This document shows positions 16,306-24,020 of a DNA stretch of 37,325 nt, piece after piece. Every line of letters starts with the position of its first letter. The first letter of the stretch is position 1. Made by a program: the position numbers and the translations under genes. The stretch is from a virus: positions 1 through 37,325 of the IMG/VR virus record IMGVR_UViG_3300042485_000423. One strand, 5' to 3'. Under the pieces are notes generated by a model, which was not told the origin of the DNA, ran no database searches, and worked only from the letters and a program-made list of their open reading frames with translations.

Positions 16306-17334
16306 ATGAAAGCAAACCAAGACTCCACCGCTGGGGAGGATAATTCCAGTGTATCAGACAACCTTAGTTCAGATGCCCTAATTAGGCAGCTTACCGAGGG
16401 TAACATACAAGAAGTAGAAGCCGATACTGAAACGGAAGAAGTTTCTGAGGAAGAACCAGAGCAAGAGTTTGAAGAAACTAGTGAACTGGAAGAAGCCGAA
16501 GAATCGACCGAAGATGAGGAAGAAGCCGAAGCAACTGACGAAATCGACCTGCTTAACCTTGAACCTGAGCAGATTCAAGCACTAGCGAAGAAAGGCAAGA
16601 GCCGCCTTCTTGAGCGCATCGGGGAACTGACCGCACAGAAGAAAGCATTGCAAGCCCAGCTAGAGCAAACTGAATCAAAGCCCCAGGTAAAAGTTATTCC
16701 GAAAGAGCAGAATCCATTTGGAGAACTTAATACCGTTGAAGAAATATCAGCCAAGTATGAAGCCTTTGAGGGGACGCTGGAAACTACGGATAGGTTACTT
16801 GAGGAATATGAAGATTACAGCAACGATGACATCATCGAAGTTGGCGATCAACAGTTCACCAAGAAACAAATTAAGCTGGCAAATCGCAATGCTAGGGACG
16901 CGATAGCTAAATATCTACCCGCCCAAGCAGCCCACTTGCAGAAGTTGGAAAGCTATAAAACAGCTAACCAGCAATGGCAGGAAGCAGCGAAAGCCGAAGT
17001 GCCAGAGATCAATGACGAGGAATCGGAAATTGGCAAGGCATACAGTCAACTTGTGAACGACCCATTGGTAAAGCAGCTTAAAGAAAGCCAACCCGAACTT
17101 GGGGTTCAAATAGAATACATCCTAGCTCACGCCGCACGGTCGAAGTTTGGAACTGCAAAGAAAGTAATGCAAGGCGCAGGCCAGAAGTTGAAGGTGAAAC
17201 CACCCGCTTCCCCTGTTGGAGCTGGAGCATCACGGCAAGGGCAGGGACAAACAAGTAAATACGCCGAAGCAATGAAGCGGTTTGAGCAAAGTGGTTCTGC
17301 TGAAGATTGGATTGCTGCTCAAAAATACAGATAA
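16306..17334 (+). CDS. Capsid scaffolding protein
   Basis: This 342-aa protein has a strongly acidic N-terminal third (residues about 35-80 almost all Glu/Asp/Thr/Ser). A coiled-coil (SRLLERIGELTAQKKALQAQ) and a helical C-terminus follow. Acidic, helical, coiled-coil composition directly upstream of the major capsid gene is typical of podophage scaffolds, which template the prohead and then leave it. The leader has no SD (aaaaacATG). Confidence 0.85.
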   Translation: MKANQDSTAGEDNSSVSDNLSSDALIRQLTEGNIQEVEADTETEEVSEEEPEQEFEETSELEEAEESTEDEEEAEATDEIDLLNLEPEQIQALAKKGKSRLLERIGELTAQKKALQAQLEQTESKPQVKVIPKEQNPFGELNTVEEISAKYEAFEGTLETTDRLLEEYEDYSNDDIIEVGDQQFTKKQIKLANRNARDAIAKYLPAQAAHLQKLESYKTANQQWQEAAKAEVPEINDEESEIGKAYSQLVNDPLVKQLKESQPELGVQIEYILAHAARSKFGTAKKVMQGAGQKLKVKPPASPVGAGASRQGQGQTSKYAEAMKRFEQSGSAEDWIAAQKYR

Positions 17335-17359
17335 ATCGAAATTATAAACACCTAAAATT

Positions 17360-18346
17360 ATGGCTATCTCCACTACATATCAACCAACCGTGCCTAGCAC
17401 GAGTTCCACTGTCGGATCGAACAAAGGAAACCGCGAGGATCTTTCTTCGATGCTTACCATGCTTGAGCCTGAACAAACTCCTATCACTTCTCTTTGCTCG
17501 AAAGCAAAAGCAAGTGGCGTTCTTCACGAATGGATTGTTGACGGTCTTGACGCACCTTCCGCCAATGGTATCAACGAAACTTCCGATGTAACCGCTTTCA
17601 GCAACAAGTTTGCTAACCGCGCTCGCCTTGGTAACTACACGCAAATCTTCCGCAAGGACTACCTTGTTTCCGACCTGCAAAACGCAGTCGCAAGCGTTGG
17701 CCCAGCAGACGTTGCACAAGCAAAAGCAAAAGCCCTTCGCGAAATCAAACGCGACATCGAGTTCGCTATTGCTTCCGCAAACGACCGCCAAGCTGAAGAT
17801 GGTGTGAACCCATACAAGCTCCGTGGACTTGGTGACTGGATTGACTCCGCTGGCCCTTCCGATGTGCCTGCTTCTTATCGCACCCCTGCTGGTTCGATCA
17901 AGGCTGCAACGCTCACCGAAGCTACCCTTAACGACCTTCTTGGCAGCATCTTTGCCGAGACTGGTGAGATGGGTAACTTGACGATGGTTGCCAACGTAGC
18001 ACTCCGCAAAGTTATCGCTAACTTCACCCGTGCTGAAGGTGTTACCACCGCTACTGCATATAACGTCAACGAGGATGCAACTTCCCGTAAGATCACCCTT
18101 AGCGTATCGCTTTTCGATACTGACTTCGGTGTTATCAAACTGGTCAACGGCAACCCTGCTTGTATGCCAACAGCTACCACCAACATTGGTTATGTCCTTG
18201 ATCCTAAGTATCTTGGCATTGGCACGCTGCTTCCACTTGAATCTGTTGCCCTTGAGAACCAAGGCGCAGGTGAGCGTGGCTTCGTTAAAACTGCACTTAC
18301 GCTTGTTTGCAAATCCCCACAAGCACACGGTAAAGTCGCATACTAA
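17360..18346 (+). CDS. Major capsid protein (SU10/DUF5309 type)
   Basis: This 328-aa protein's N-terminal section (GNREDLSSMLTMLEPEQTPI, then KAKASGVLHEWIVDGL) matches the SU10-type major capsid family, an HK97-fold shell protein. The body (KDYLVSDLQNAV, then KALREIKRDIEFAI) and the C-terminal region fit that family. The gene follows the scaffold and has a leader of alternating A/T without SD. Codon use is C-ending and GC-richer than flanking genes, consistent with high expression. Confidence 0.9.
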   Translation: MAISTTYQPTVPSTSSTVGSNKGNREDLSSMLTMLEPEQTPITSLCSKAKASGVLHEWIVDGLDAPSANGINETSDVTAFSNKFANRARLGNYTQIFRKDYLVSDLQNAVASVGPADVAQAKAKALREIKRDIEFAIASANDRQAEDGVNPYKLRGLGDWIDSAGPSDVPASYRTPAGSIKAATLTEATLNDLLGSIFAETGEMGNLTMVANVALRKVIANFTRAEGVTTATAYNVNEDATSRKITLSVSLFDTDFGVIKLVNGNPACMPTATTNIGYVLDPKYLGIGTLLPLESVALENQGAGERGFVKTALTLVCKSPQAHGKVAY

Positions 18347-18376
18347 TTAAACCAATAACAAATAATAAATAATACT

Positions 18377-18826
18377 ATGAGTGCATCTCAACTTGTTAAT
18401 AACGAATCAGCTATCCGCACCTACGTGTATGTTGCTGACTACACTGGCATCCAAGCAAACGCAACTAGCGCAAACCAAAAAACCATCGGGGTTATCCCTG
18501 CTGGCGGTGCGGTTGCTTTCGCATATGCCTACGAAGAAATCCCGCTTGTCGGTGCTTCGGACATCACGCTGGACGTTGGCACGACTGCTGGCGACCCAGA
18601 TGAGTTCATTGACGCATGGGATGCCGATGCTGGCACTCCTGTTTGCAACAGTGGTGATATTTGCGTCCAAGGCGCAGGAACCACCACCTACCTTGCAGGT
18701 TGGAAACCAGTTGGTATCTCTGCTTCCGCAACGCCTATCTTGGCTGAGTGGAACGGCACTGTTGCCAGCTTGACCGCTGGTAAAGTGGTTGTTGTTGTGG
18801 GCGTGATTGATCCAGGCAACTTCTAA
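18377..18826 (+). CDS. Head decoration-like protein
   Basis: This 149-aa beta-rich protein follows the capsid gene directly and shares its highly biased codon use, suggesting an abundant product. It contains DITLDVGTTAGDPDEFIDAW and ends KVVVVVGVIDPGNF. Size, position and beta content fit a capsid decoration or stabilisation protein, though no specific family is certain. A strong hairpin terminator lies immediately downstream. Confidence 0.65.
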   Translation: MSASQLVNNESAIRTYVYVADYTGIQANATSANQKTIGVIPAGGAVAFAYAYEEIPLVGASDITLDVGTTAGDPDEFIDAWDADAGTPVCNSGDICVQGAGTTTYLAGWKPVGISASATPILAEWNGTVASLTAGKVVVVVGVIDPGNF

Positions 18827-18836
18827 AAACCCCTTA

Positions 18837-18878
18837 GGTGGCGAGAGGTTCTATCCCTCTCGCTGCCTATACCATTTT
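18837..18878 (+). terminator. Intrinsic terminator after the capsid/decoration genes
   Basis: A 12-bp stem GGTGGCGAGAGG (18837-18848) pairs with CCTCTCGCTGCC (18856-18867), with two G-U wobbles and a 7-nt loop. It is followed by tataccatttt. It would attenuate transcription after the two most abundant head genes. Confidence 0.7.
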
Positions 18879-18887
18879 CTACAAACC

Positions 18888-19202
18888 ATGATCCTTCAAC
18901 CTAGCGAAGAAGCAATGACACACGCTCTTATCCGTGAGATTATTACGGGTGAGCAACTGAAGAAAGACATAACCAAGCAGCGCGAAATGGAAGCTGCACG
19001 AATTGCCAAAGATTACCGCGATAGAGGCAGGCGTAAGGGTGCTAAGATGACCCACCTAGCCGAGATTCCCCAGCGTGAATATCTTCAAATGGCACAAAAA
19101 TATGGAACCGAATGTTGGAATGACAGGGGTTTCATTAAAGATTTCCAGAGACTTGAGCCGACTATGGCTAGTAACAAAATCTCTACAATGCGTGAGATTT
19201 AA
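18888..19202 (+). CDS. Hypothetical head-tail region protein
   Basis: This 104-aa protein starts at ATG 18888, downstream of the terminator stem; the frame extends upstream through the hairpin but that is unlikely to be coding. It is charged and helical, with EIPQREYLQMAQKYGTECW and DRGFIKDFQRLEP. Proteins with this C-terminal pattern are often encoded between capsid and tail adaptor in podophages. The function is unknown. Confidence 0.65.
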   Translation: MILQPSEEAMTHALIREIITGEQLKKDITKQREMEAARIAKDYRDRGRRKGAKMTHLAEIPQREYLQMAQKYGTECWNDRGFIKDFQRLEPTMASNKISTMREI

Positions 19203-19215
19203 TCATTAACACAAT

Positions 19216-19842
19216 ATGCAAACTAAGGACTATACAACCGATCTTCTGCCGTTAATCAAATCACTTTGTGGAGTTGAGTTTGCAAACCTTGAGCTTCCTA
19301 GGATTAAAGCAATGGTGAATAGCCGTGCTAAGAGAGCCTACCGTGCTAGTAACTTCTGGCCTAGGTTCTTGGTTGTTGGCGAGGAAAGGGACGTGACGAA
19401 TGGCTATGTGCCTTGGACGCAGGCTGGATTGGATTCCGTGGATACGTTTGTAATTATCCATAGGTCTGCCCCATACATTGCTGACAGCGCACAGAACTTT
19501 GACTTCTACGTTGATTTCACAGGTGCAAAAATTGTTGATGGTGACTTGAATAGTGCTTCGGCATACGCCACCTACAAGAAGCAAACGACCGCCGTATATG
19601 GTGACGGAACAAGTGGAACAACTTCTTCGATTCCTGACGAGTGGTTTGAATACTTGGCTCACGGAACATATTCTGATTGGCTTAGGTCTGAGGGGCAGAT
19701 GGAGAAGTCACAAATTGCTGATGCCGAGGCTATGGACAAGCTGACAGATGAGTTGATCCGTATTGACGAAATGCGCTCTAGTGCGTTAGTCTCCACCCGT
19801 ATTCAGACAAACGCGAATATGCAATCACGTTGGAGTTACTAA
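19216..19842 (+). CDS. Head-tail adaptor / tail tubular protein A-like
   Basis: This 208-aa protein begins with a helical segment (LLPLIKSLCGVEFANLELPR, then IKAMVNSRAKRAYR). It ends with DEWFEYLAHGTYSDWLRSEG and a helical arm DAEAMDKLTDELIRIDE. Both parts are typical of podophage adaptors (T7 gp11 / P22 gp4 type) that join the portal to the nozzle. Its partner nozzle gene is at 386, across the circular junction. Confidence 0.75.
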   Translation: MQTKDYTTDLLPLIKSLCGVEFANLELPRIKAMVNSRAKRAYRASNFWPRFLVVGEERDVTNGYVPWTQAGLDSVDTFVIIHRSAPYIADSAQNFDFYVDFTGAKIVDGDLNSASAYATYKKQTTAVYGDGTSGTTSSIPDEWFEYLAHGTYSDWLRSEGQMEKSQIADAEAMDKLTDELIRIDEMRSSALVSTRIQTNANMQSRWSY

Positions 19843-19843
19843 T

Positions 19844-20851
19844 ATGAATTATTCTTTAGGAAATATGCTTGGTGGGGCAGGTGCGCTTAATGCTGATAAA
19901 CTTGCTTTAAATCTCCAGTTCGCCACCGACAAGACCCTCACCGCCCGCAAAGGGCCGACACCCGTGTTCACGCGGGCATCTACGGCTACCTTTATTGGGA
20001 GCAATGGACTGATTCAATCTGCCGCAATTAACGCTGCACGCTTCGACCACGACCCGATCACCCTCGCGTGCAAGGGGCTGCTCATCGAGGAGTCTAGGAC
20101 GAACTTGGTGTTCCCAAGCGATACGCTAACTACCCAAACACGCACGGTTACAGCAGTTGCTCACACGCTTTCTTTCTATGGAACAGGAACAGTTGTCTTG
20201 TCTGGTGTAGCCATAGCAACGGTTACAGGAACAGGAGCTTACCCAACAAGAACCACGCTCACATTTACGCCAACTGCTGGAAGTCTTATTCTGACTGTTA
20301 CTGGATCGGTCACACAAGCACAACTAGAAGCAGGAGCATTCCCCACCAGCTACATCCCCACGACAACCGCAAGCGTGGTGAGGAGTGCTGATATTTGCAG
20401 TATTAGTGGGGCGGACTTTACAAGTTTCTATAACCAGAGTGAGGGGACTTTGCTCTCTCAAACACAAAAGATAACCGTTGGAAGCAATACGTTCATAGTT
20501 GCAATGTCAGATGGGACTTTTAACAACTCCTTAGACCTTAGATATAATAATATCACGTCAGCAGGAGCATTGATGAATGTTTCCAACGTAAGTCAATTCA
20601 CTGGCTTCTCTGCAACAGTAACCTCTGGAGCTTTGGTTAAACAATCCGTTGCATACAAGTTGAATGATTGTGCTTATTCCGCAAATGGAGCATCGGTAAT
20701 CATTGATACATTAGCGTCAATTCCAACTTTGAATAGGGTTCATATAGGTATGTCTTACGTCCCTAGCTTTTTCTTAAATGGACACATAGCATCCATACGC
20801 TACTACAAAAAACGTCTCGCCAACGCTAAACTCGTCACACTCACAGCATAA
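19844..20851 (+). CDS. Lectin-like receptor-binding tail protein
   Basis: This 335-aa protein's N-terminal part (VFTRASTATFIGSNGLIQ, then ARFDHDP and GLLIEESRTNL) is a conserved block of phage head-spike or tail proteins. The C-terminal ~170 residues, ending in ASIRYYKKRLANAKLVTLTA, look like a concanavalin-A/LamG-type sandwich that binds sugars. It probably recognises a host surface glycan. The stretch from about 19915 to 20110 is visibly richer in G+C than the rest of the gene, suggesting mosaic exchange. Confidence 0.75.
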   Translation: MNYSLGNMLGGAGALNADKLALNLQFATDKTLTARKGPTPVFTRASTATFIGSNGLIQSAAINAARFDHDPITLACKGLLIEESRTNLVFPSDTLTTQTRTVTAVAHTLSFYGTGTVVLSGVAIATVTGTGAYPTRTTLTFTPTAGSLILTVTGSVTQAQLEAGAFPTSYIPTTTASVVRSADICSISGADFTSFYNQSEGTLLSQTQKITVGSNTFIVAMSDGTFNNSLDLRYNNITSAGALMNVSNVSQFTGFSATVTSGALVKQSVAYKLNDCAYSANGASVIIDTLASIPTLNRVHIGMSYVPSFFLNGHIASIRYYKKRLANAKLVTLTA

Positions 20852-21171
20852 TGATCGACTACCTATTACGTTTCGCAGACAAAGCCGTAGCAGAACAATT
20901 CGGCATCGCCAATGGTTTCGCCGTGGCTAACGAGGGAGTCGTAGAGACAACCCTAGCGTCCCACGAATACGCTCTCCACATCATCGGTGAGCATAACGCA
21001 AGCGACTACTGGATTCTATTCCGTGACCTTGTTGGCATCCCTGTTCCTGAAGCGGCAGAGCAATTCATCTATTGGGCATCCACTTGGACTGTTACCGATG
21101 AGGATGGTGCTGATATCCCTGTGCCTAGACCTGAAGATAACCCCGATATCCCTAACGTGTTCTGGGCATAA
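20851..21171 (+). CDS. Hypothetical protein coupled to the receptor-binding protein
   Basis: This 106-aa acidic protein's ATG overlaps the previous stop by 1 base (TAATG). The C-terminus is proline-rich (DIPVPRPEDNPDIPNVFWA). It may be a tail-fibre chaperone or assembly factor judged by coupling to the receptor-binding gene. No family is assigned. Confidence 0.65.
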   Translation: MIDYLLRFADKAVAEQFGIANGFAVANEGVVETTLASHEYALHIIGEHNASDYWILFRDLVGIPVPEAAEQFIYWASTWTVTDEDGADIPVPRPEDNPDIPNVFWA

Positions 21172-21175
21172 GATT

Positions 21176-21313
21176 ATGAAAACTAAAAGCAAAGCTCAAG
21201 TCGGCTACCTTCTTTCTAAAGGTTCTCCATTGTCGTCATCCCAGCAGAAGAAACTCCTTGGAGAGTTGCACTCTGGTAAAGTTAAAGTTTCAGGCAAGAA
21301 AAAAGCTAAATAA
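21176..21313 (+). CDS. Tiny basic protein (KAQVGYLLSKGSPL type)
   Basis: This 45-aa protein is rich in Lys and Ser (KAQVGYLLSKGSPLSSSQQK, then KLLGELHSGKVKV). It begins 4 bp after the previous stop. The KAQVxxLLSxxSPLxxxQxxKLxxELHSGxVKV pattern recurs as a small phage protein of unknown role. Confidence 0.6.
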   Translation: MKTKSKAQVGYLLSKGSPLSSSQQKKLLGELHSGKVKVSGKKKAK

Positions 21314-21315
21314 CA

Positions 21316-21429
21316 ATGAAACAAACATACCCATATAGTCCGAAAGAACCTTCTGAAAATGTTGCGTTAGTGTGGGCGGCATTGCTTACTATGGGTGTTA
21401 TTATATTGGCCTTTATCCAATTCAGCTAA
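21316..21429 (+). CDS. Single-pass membrane mini-protein (holin candidate)
   Basis: This 37-aa protein has a polar N-terminus (MKQTYPYSPKEPSEN) and one transmembrane helix (VALVWAALLTMGVIILAFIQ). It starts 2 bp after the previous stop and opens the lysis cluster. It could be a pinholin or antiholin-like peptide; size and position are the only evidence. Confidence 0.5.
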   Translation: MKQTYPYSPKEPSENVALVWAALLTMGVIILAFIQFS

Positions 21430-21433
21430 TTTT

Positions 21434-21619
21434 ATGGACGAGCATAGTGCAACATATAACTTAGTGAACGGATTGATTGGATCGGCGGCATCGGCATTGG
21501 GAGTGGTCACACAGTTTCAGGAACAACTGGATTGGGCATTGAAAACAACTTCTACTTTCCTGCTTATTTGTGTTTCAATTGTGACACTTTACAACTTGCT
21601 GAAGAAGAAGAAGCAGTAA
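21434..21619 (+). CDS. Small membrane protein (holin candidate)
   Basis: This 61-aa protein is predicted from the ATG at 21434. It contains a moderately hydrophobic helix near residues 11-24 and a clear transmembrane helix near 37-54 (TSTFLLICVSIVTLYNLL), followed by a basic tail KKKKQ. That matches small class II or III holins. It sits between another membrane peptide and the promoter at 21640. Confidence 0.6.
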   Translation: MDEHSATYNLVNGLIGSAASALGVVTQFQEQLDWALKTTSTFLLICVSIVTLYNLLKKKKQ

Positions 21620-21639
21620 AACGACTGTTTAACAGGCTA

Positions 21640-21668
21640 TTGACAGCCTACTTAGGGAAGGGTAATAA
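21640..21668 (+). promoter_or_regulatory. Sigma-70-like promoter before the lysis genes
   Basis: Consensus -35 TTGACA (21640-21645) is followed by a 17-bp spacer and TAATAA (21663-21668). The next ATG (21678) is 10 nt downstream of the -10, so the leader would be very short. It would drive the membrane protein at 21678, the spanins and perhaps the endolysin. Confidence 0.5.
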
Positions 21669-21677
21669 TACATCCCT

Positions 21678-21839
21678 ATGCAAACGCTAATTACATATTT
21701 GAAATCAGAGTCAACATGGCGTGGTATTATCGGTATCGCTACCGCCTTTGGGCTTGTGCTTTCACCTGAACAAGCTAACGCCATTGTTGCTGCTGGACTT
21801 GCTGCCATCGGGCTTATCAATACCTTTAAGAAGGATTGA
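21678..21839 (+). CDS. Holin-like membrane protein
   Basis: This 53-aa protein has two short hydrophobic helices (WRGIIGIATAFGLVL and ANAIVAAGLAAIGLINTF) separated by SPEQ, with a basic C-terminus (KKD). The arrangement xxWxGIIGIAxAFGxxLSPEQAxAIVAAGLAxIG is one I associate with small phage holins. The stop codon overlaps the TTG start of the i-spanin-like gene. Confidence 0.65.
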   Translation: MQTLITYLKSESTWRGIIGIATAFGLVLSPEQANAIVAAGLAAIGLINTFKKD

Positions 21840-22063
21840 GCTTTATTGCCGCCATTATCAGCCTGTGTAACGCCTATGTTGCGTGGGTGCGATATACGCT
21901 TGAAACCGAACTGGATCGTATTGAAGATGAAATTGATGCCCTTGCTAGGATTGGTGATGCTGCTTCCAAGCTGCGGATTGAGCGGCTGGCAAAACGCCTC
22001 CAACGAAAGCGTGAATCAGTCGGCTCTTTACGATCCAGCAACGGTGACGTTAATCCCCAATAA
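21836..22063 (+). CDS. Inner-membrane spanin-like protein (Rz type)
   Basis: This 75-aa protein starts at TTG 21836, overlapping the previous stop (TTGA). It has an N-terminal hydrophobic anchor (FIAAIISLCNAYVAWV, residues 3-18). A charged coiled-coil (ETELDRIEDEIDALARIGDA, then basic residues to about 60) follows. This is the Rz layout: a membrane anchor with a periplasmic coiled coil that bridges to an outer-membrane lipoprotein. A lipoprotein-like gene is embedded in another frame (21927-22160). No later start keeps the anchor. Confidence 0.6.
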   Translation: MSFIAAIISLCNAYVAWVRYTLETELDRIEDEIDALARIGDAASKLRIERLAKRLQRKRESVGSLRSSNGDVNPQ

Positions 22064-22160
22064 GGTATATCAGTTCCAAGAGGGTAGCTTGCTGGCACGT
22101 GGGCAGAAGTTCCATAGCGATTACTCCTACCAACGGGCTATTATTATAGGCGGAAAGTGA
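21927..22160 (+). CDS. Outer-membrane spanin-like lipoprotein (Rz1 type), embedded
   Basis: This 77-aa protein starts inside the i-spanin-like gene in a different frame and continues 97 bp beyond it. The N-terminus (MKLMPLLGLVMLLPSC) is a lipoprotein signal with the lipobox cysteine at residue 16. The mature part is short and polar. Overlapping Rz/Rz1 pairs like this disrupt the outer membrane of Gram-negative hosts at lysis. The proline at -2 of the lipobox is not ideal. Confidence 0.6.
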   Translation: MKLMPLLGLVMLLPSCGLSGWQNASNESVNQSALYDPATVTLIPNKVYQFQEGSLLARGQKFHSDYSYQRAIIIGGK

Positions 22161-22173
22161 CGCTAAATTGTTA

Positions 22174-22202
22174 TTGACATAGGGTTTGATACTGCATAGA
22201 GC
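22174..22202 (+). promoter_or_regulatory. Possible promoter before the endolysin gene
   Basis: Perfect TTGACA at 22174-22179 is followed after 17 bp by TAGAGC (22197-22202), a poor -10 similar to the TAAAGA of the junction promoter. The endolysin ATG is at 22222. Confidence 0.35.
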
Positions 22203-22221
22203 TAATACGAACCACAAAAAC

Positions 22222-22776
22222 ATGATAGCAATTTGCATAGGGCATAGCAGGAAAATCAGCGGGAGATACGATGGCGGTGCTTACTCCGTCCAGCTGAAGA
22301 TCAATGAGCGCGACTTTAATTTACAAGTCGCAAGTGAACTTGTTGGTATGCTGGAAGATCGTAGTATCCGCAGCAAAGTATTCAATCATTACAACGGTAA
22401 CGGCTACGGCTCGGCTATGGCTGACGTGGCAAAGCAAGTTAAGGAGGCTAGAGCATCGCTCGTCATCGAGCTGCATTTTAACAGCGCATCGCCAGAAGCC
22501 AACGGGCATGAGTGGCTTTACTGGCATACATCTGAAATCGGGCAGAAGATTGCTGGCAAATTTGATTCTGAGTTCTCTAAGGTATTTCCTGCCATGAAGA
22601 AACGTGGGTTAAAGGCAATCACCAAGAAAGATCGGGGTGGAAAGTTCCTGGAGCTTACCCATTGCCCCGCTTTGATACTTGAACCTTTCTTCGGGTCATC
22701 GGTTCTGGATTGTGCTAGAATCAACGTAAAGGGAATTGCAGAAGCATACGCAAAAGCGATTGAACAATGCGTTTAA
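22222..22776 (+). CDS. Endolysin: N-acetylmuramoyl-L-alanine amidase (Amidase_3)
   Basis: This 184-aa zinc amidase cleaves the bond between muramic acid and the peptide stem of peptidoglycan. Ligand and catalytic positions typical of the LytC/AmiC family are visible: H8 in CIGHS, E29, H85 in ELHFNSA and E154 in LILEPFFGS. No signal peptide or wall-binding domain is seen, so it needs a holin for release. ATG 22222 is chosen because it places the first strand (MIAICIGHS) at the normal start; upstream TTG codons would only add a polar tail. Confidence 0.85.
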   Translation: MIAICIGHSRKISGRYDGGAYSVQLKINERDFNLQVASELVGMLEDRSIRSKVFNHYNGNGYGSAMADVAKQVKEARASLVIELHFNSASPEANGHEWLYWHTSEIGQKIAGKFDSEFSKVFPAMKKRGLKAITKKDRGGKFLELTHCPALILEPFFGSSVLDCARINVKGIAEAYAKAIEQCV

Positions 22777-22787
22777 CCATAACCAAT

Positions 22788-23072
22788 ATGAAACTACCTA
22801 CGAGCGTTAAGATAGCAGGGCAGAGAATCAAGATTAAGGTTGGCAAATTAGAGGAAGCATACGGACAATACGAACACGAAAACAGGATTATCTGGATTTC
22901 CAATACTCTGAAAGATGAACGGTCTAACCTTACCACTTTACGGCATGAAATGCTTGAGGCATCCCTTCTTATATCTGGAGTGGGTTGGCTTGAGAAATAT
23001 GACCAAGAAGCAATCGTTCGATGTGTGGATGAAATCTTCTGGCCTGCTTGGGAATCACTAAACTTAAAATAA
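22788..23072 (+). CDS. Metallopeptidase-like small protein with degenerate zinc motif
   Basis: This 94-aa protein is predicted from ATG 22788; ATG 22767 would add 7 residues and overlap the amidase by 10 bp. The layout (KLPTSVKIAGQRIKIKVGKL, then LTTLRHEMLEASLLISG) parallels small phage zinc-protease-like proteins that have an HExxH motif. Here the second histidine is missing (HEMLE), so activity is doubtful. The position in the lysis region is typical of this family. Confidence 0.6.
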   Translation: MKLPTSVKIAGQRIKIKVGKLEEAYGQYEHENRIIWISNTLKDERSNLTTLRHEMLEASLLISGVGWLEKYDQEAIVRCVDEIFWPAWESLNLK

Positions 23073-23073
23073 T

Positions 23074-23799
23074 ATGGCGTGGGAAAAATCTATATTTATG
23101 GCTGACTCTCACGGAGATTTGGTCTGTCCGAAAGCGATCAAGGTCTTTAAGGCTTTTATGGAGGAATGGAAACCTAAGCACCGTATCCATCTTGGTGACG
23201 TGTGGGACTTTCGTTCTATCCGTAGGGGAGCAGGCCCAGAGGAACGTGCAGAGGGTATCCGCTACGACTACAACTGTGGCATGGAGTTGCTTGACTGGTA
23301 TCGCCCAAACTATTTGACGCTTGGCAACCACGATCATCGCCTATGGAGAGCAGGTAGCGAAACAAGCAATGGCGTGTTGGCAGACCTATGCGCCCAGAAA
23401 GCACAAGAGACTGAGGATGAGTTCCGCAAGATGAAAATACAGTGGATTCATTGGAAGGTTACTGAGCGTTTCAAGCTAGGCAATCTCACGTTAATCCACG
23501 GTTTCCATTCGTCAATGCACCCAGCTAAGGCTCACCATGAGAAGTATGGTTCTTGCATCTTTGGACACGTTCATGCACCGAACGATTACGAGGCACGGCA
23601 TATTGACGGAGGCAGTTCTCACGCTATCGGAACGATGGCACAAATCGACAAGATGAGTTACGCCGATGCCTATACAGCCAAGCTAGGCTGGAGGCAGGGC
23701 TTCGCATACGGACTACATAACACAAAGACAGGAGACTTCAAAATATGGCAAATCACAAAAAACGGATCGGACTGGATCAGTCCACACGGAATACTCTAA
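23074..23799 (+). CDS. Calcineurin-like metallophosphoesterase
   Basis: This 241-aa protein has the five family motifs: ADSHGD (D11, H13), HLGDVWD (D42), LGNHDHR (N85-H86-D87), LIHGFHS and FGHVHAPN. The substrate could be a nucleic acid, a nucleotide or a small phosphodiester; the sequence does not tell. It follows the small zinc-motif protein by 1 bp and its 3' end overlaps the next gene by 55 bp. Confidence 0.88.
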   Translation: MAWEKSIFMADSHGDLVCPKAIKVFKAFMEEWKPKHRIHLGDVWDFRSIRRGAGPEERAEGIRYDYNCGMELLDWYRPNYLTLGNHDHRLWRAGSETSNGVLADLCAQKAQETEDEFRKMKIQWIHWKVTERFKLGNLTLIHGFHSSMHPAKAHHEKYGSCIFGHVHAPNDYEARHIDGGSSHAIGTMAQIDKMSYADAYTAKLGWRQGFAYGLHNTKTGDFKIWQITKNGSDWISPHGIL

Positions 23800-24020
23800 G
23801 TGCCTTGGATCGGGCGTTGCTTGACCTAGCAACAGATACGCTAGAAAAGCAGCCCAACGAGTTCGAGTTTAAGGAACTGATGAAAGCCTTTGAAGGTAAG
23901 CTATGCAGGACTGCGATCCAAACTAGAGTTGCCAAGCTAGTAGATCAAGGCAAGTGGAAGGTTCGCTGCGTAAAAGGGGTAAAGTATTACAGCGAAGCGT
24001 TACAAAACGTAACGGGTTAG
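23745..24020 (+). CDS. Small winged-helix-like protein
   Basis: This 91-aa protein starts within the end of the phosphoesterase gene in another frame, with GGAG 11 nt upstream of the ATG. It looks like a winged helix: FEFKELMKAFEGKLCRTAIQ as helix-turn-helix, TRVAKLVDQGKWKVR as recognition helix and wing. It is the last rightward gene before the convergent minus-strand block, and a candidate regulator. Confidence 0.55.
   Translation: MANHKKRIGLDQSTRNTLSALDRALLDLATDTLEKQPNEFEFKELMKAFEGKLCRTAIQTRVAKLVDQGKWKVRCVKGVKYYSEALQNVTG

Noticed and set aside
17342-18328. A 328-codon open frame on the minus strand opposite the capsid gene
   Set aside because: It mirrors the capsid gene almost codon for codon; strong codon bias in the capsid gene keeps the opposite frame open. 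Its product is Cys/Ser/Arg-rich with no recognisable motif.
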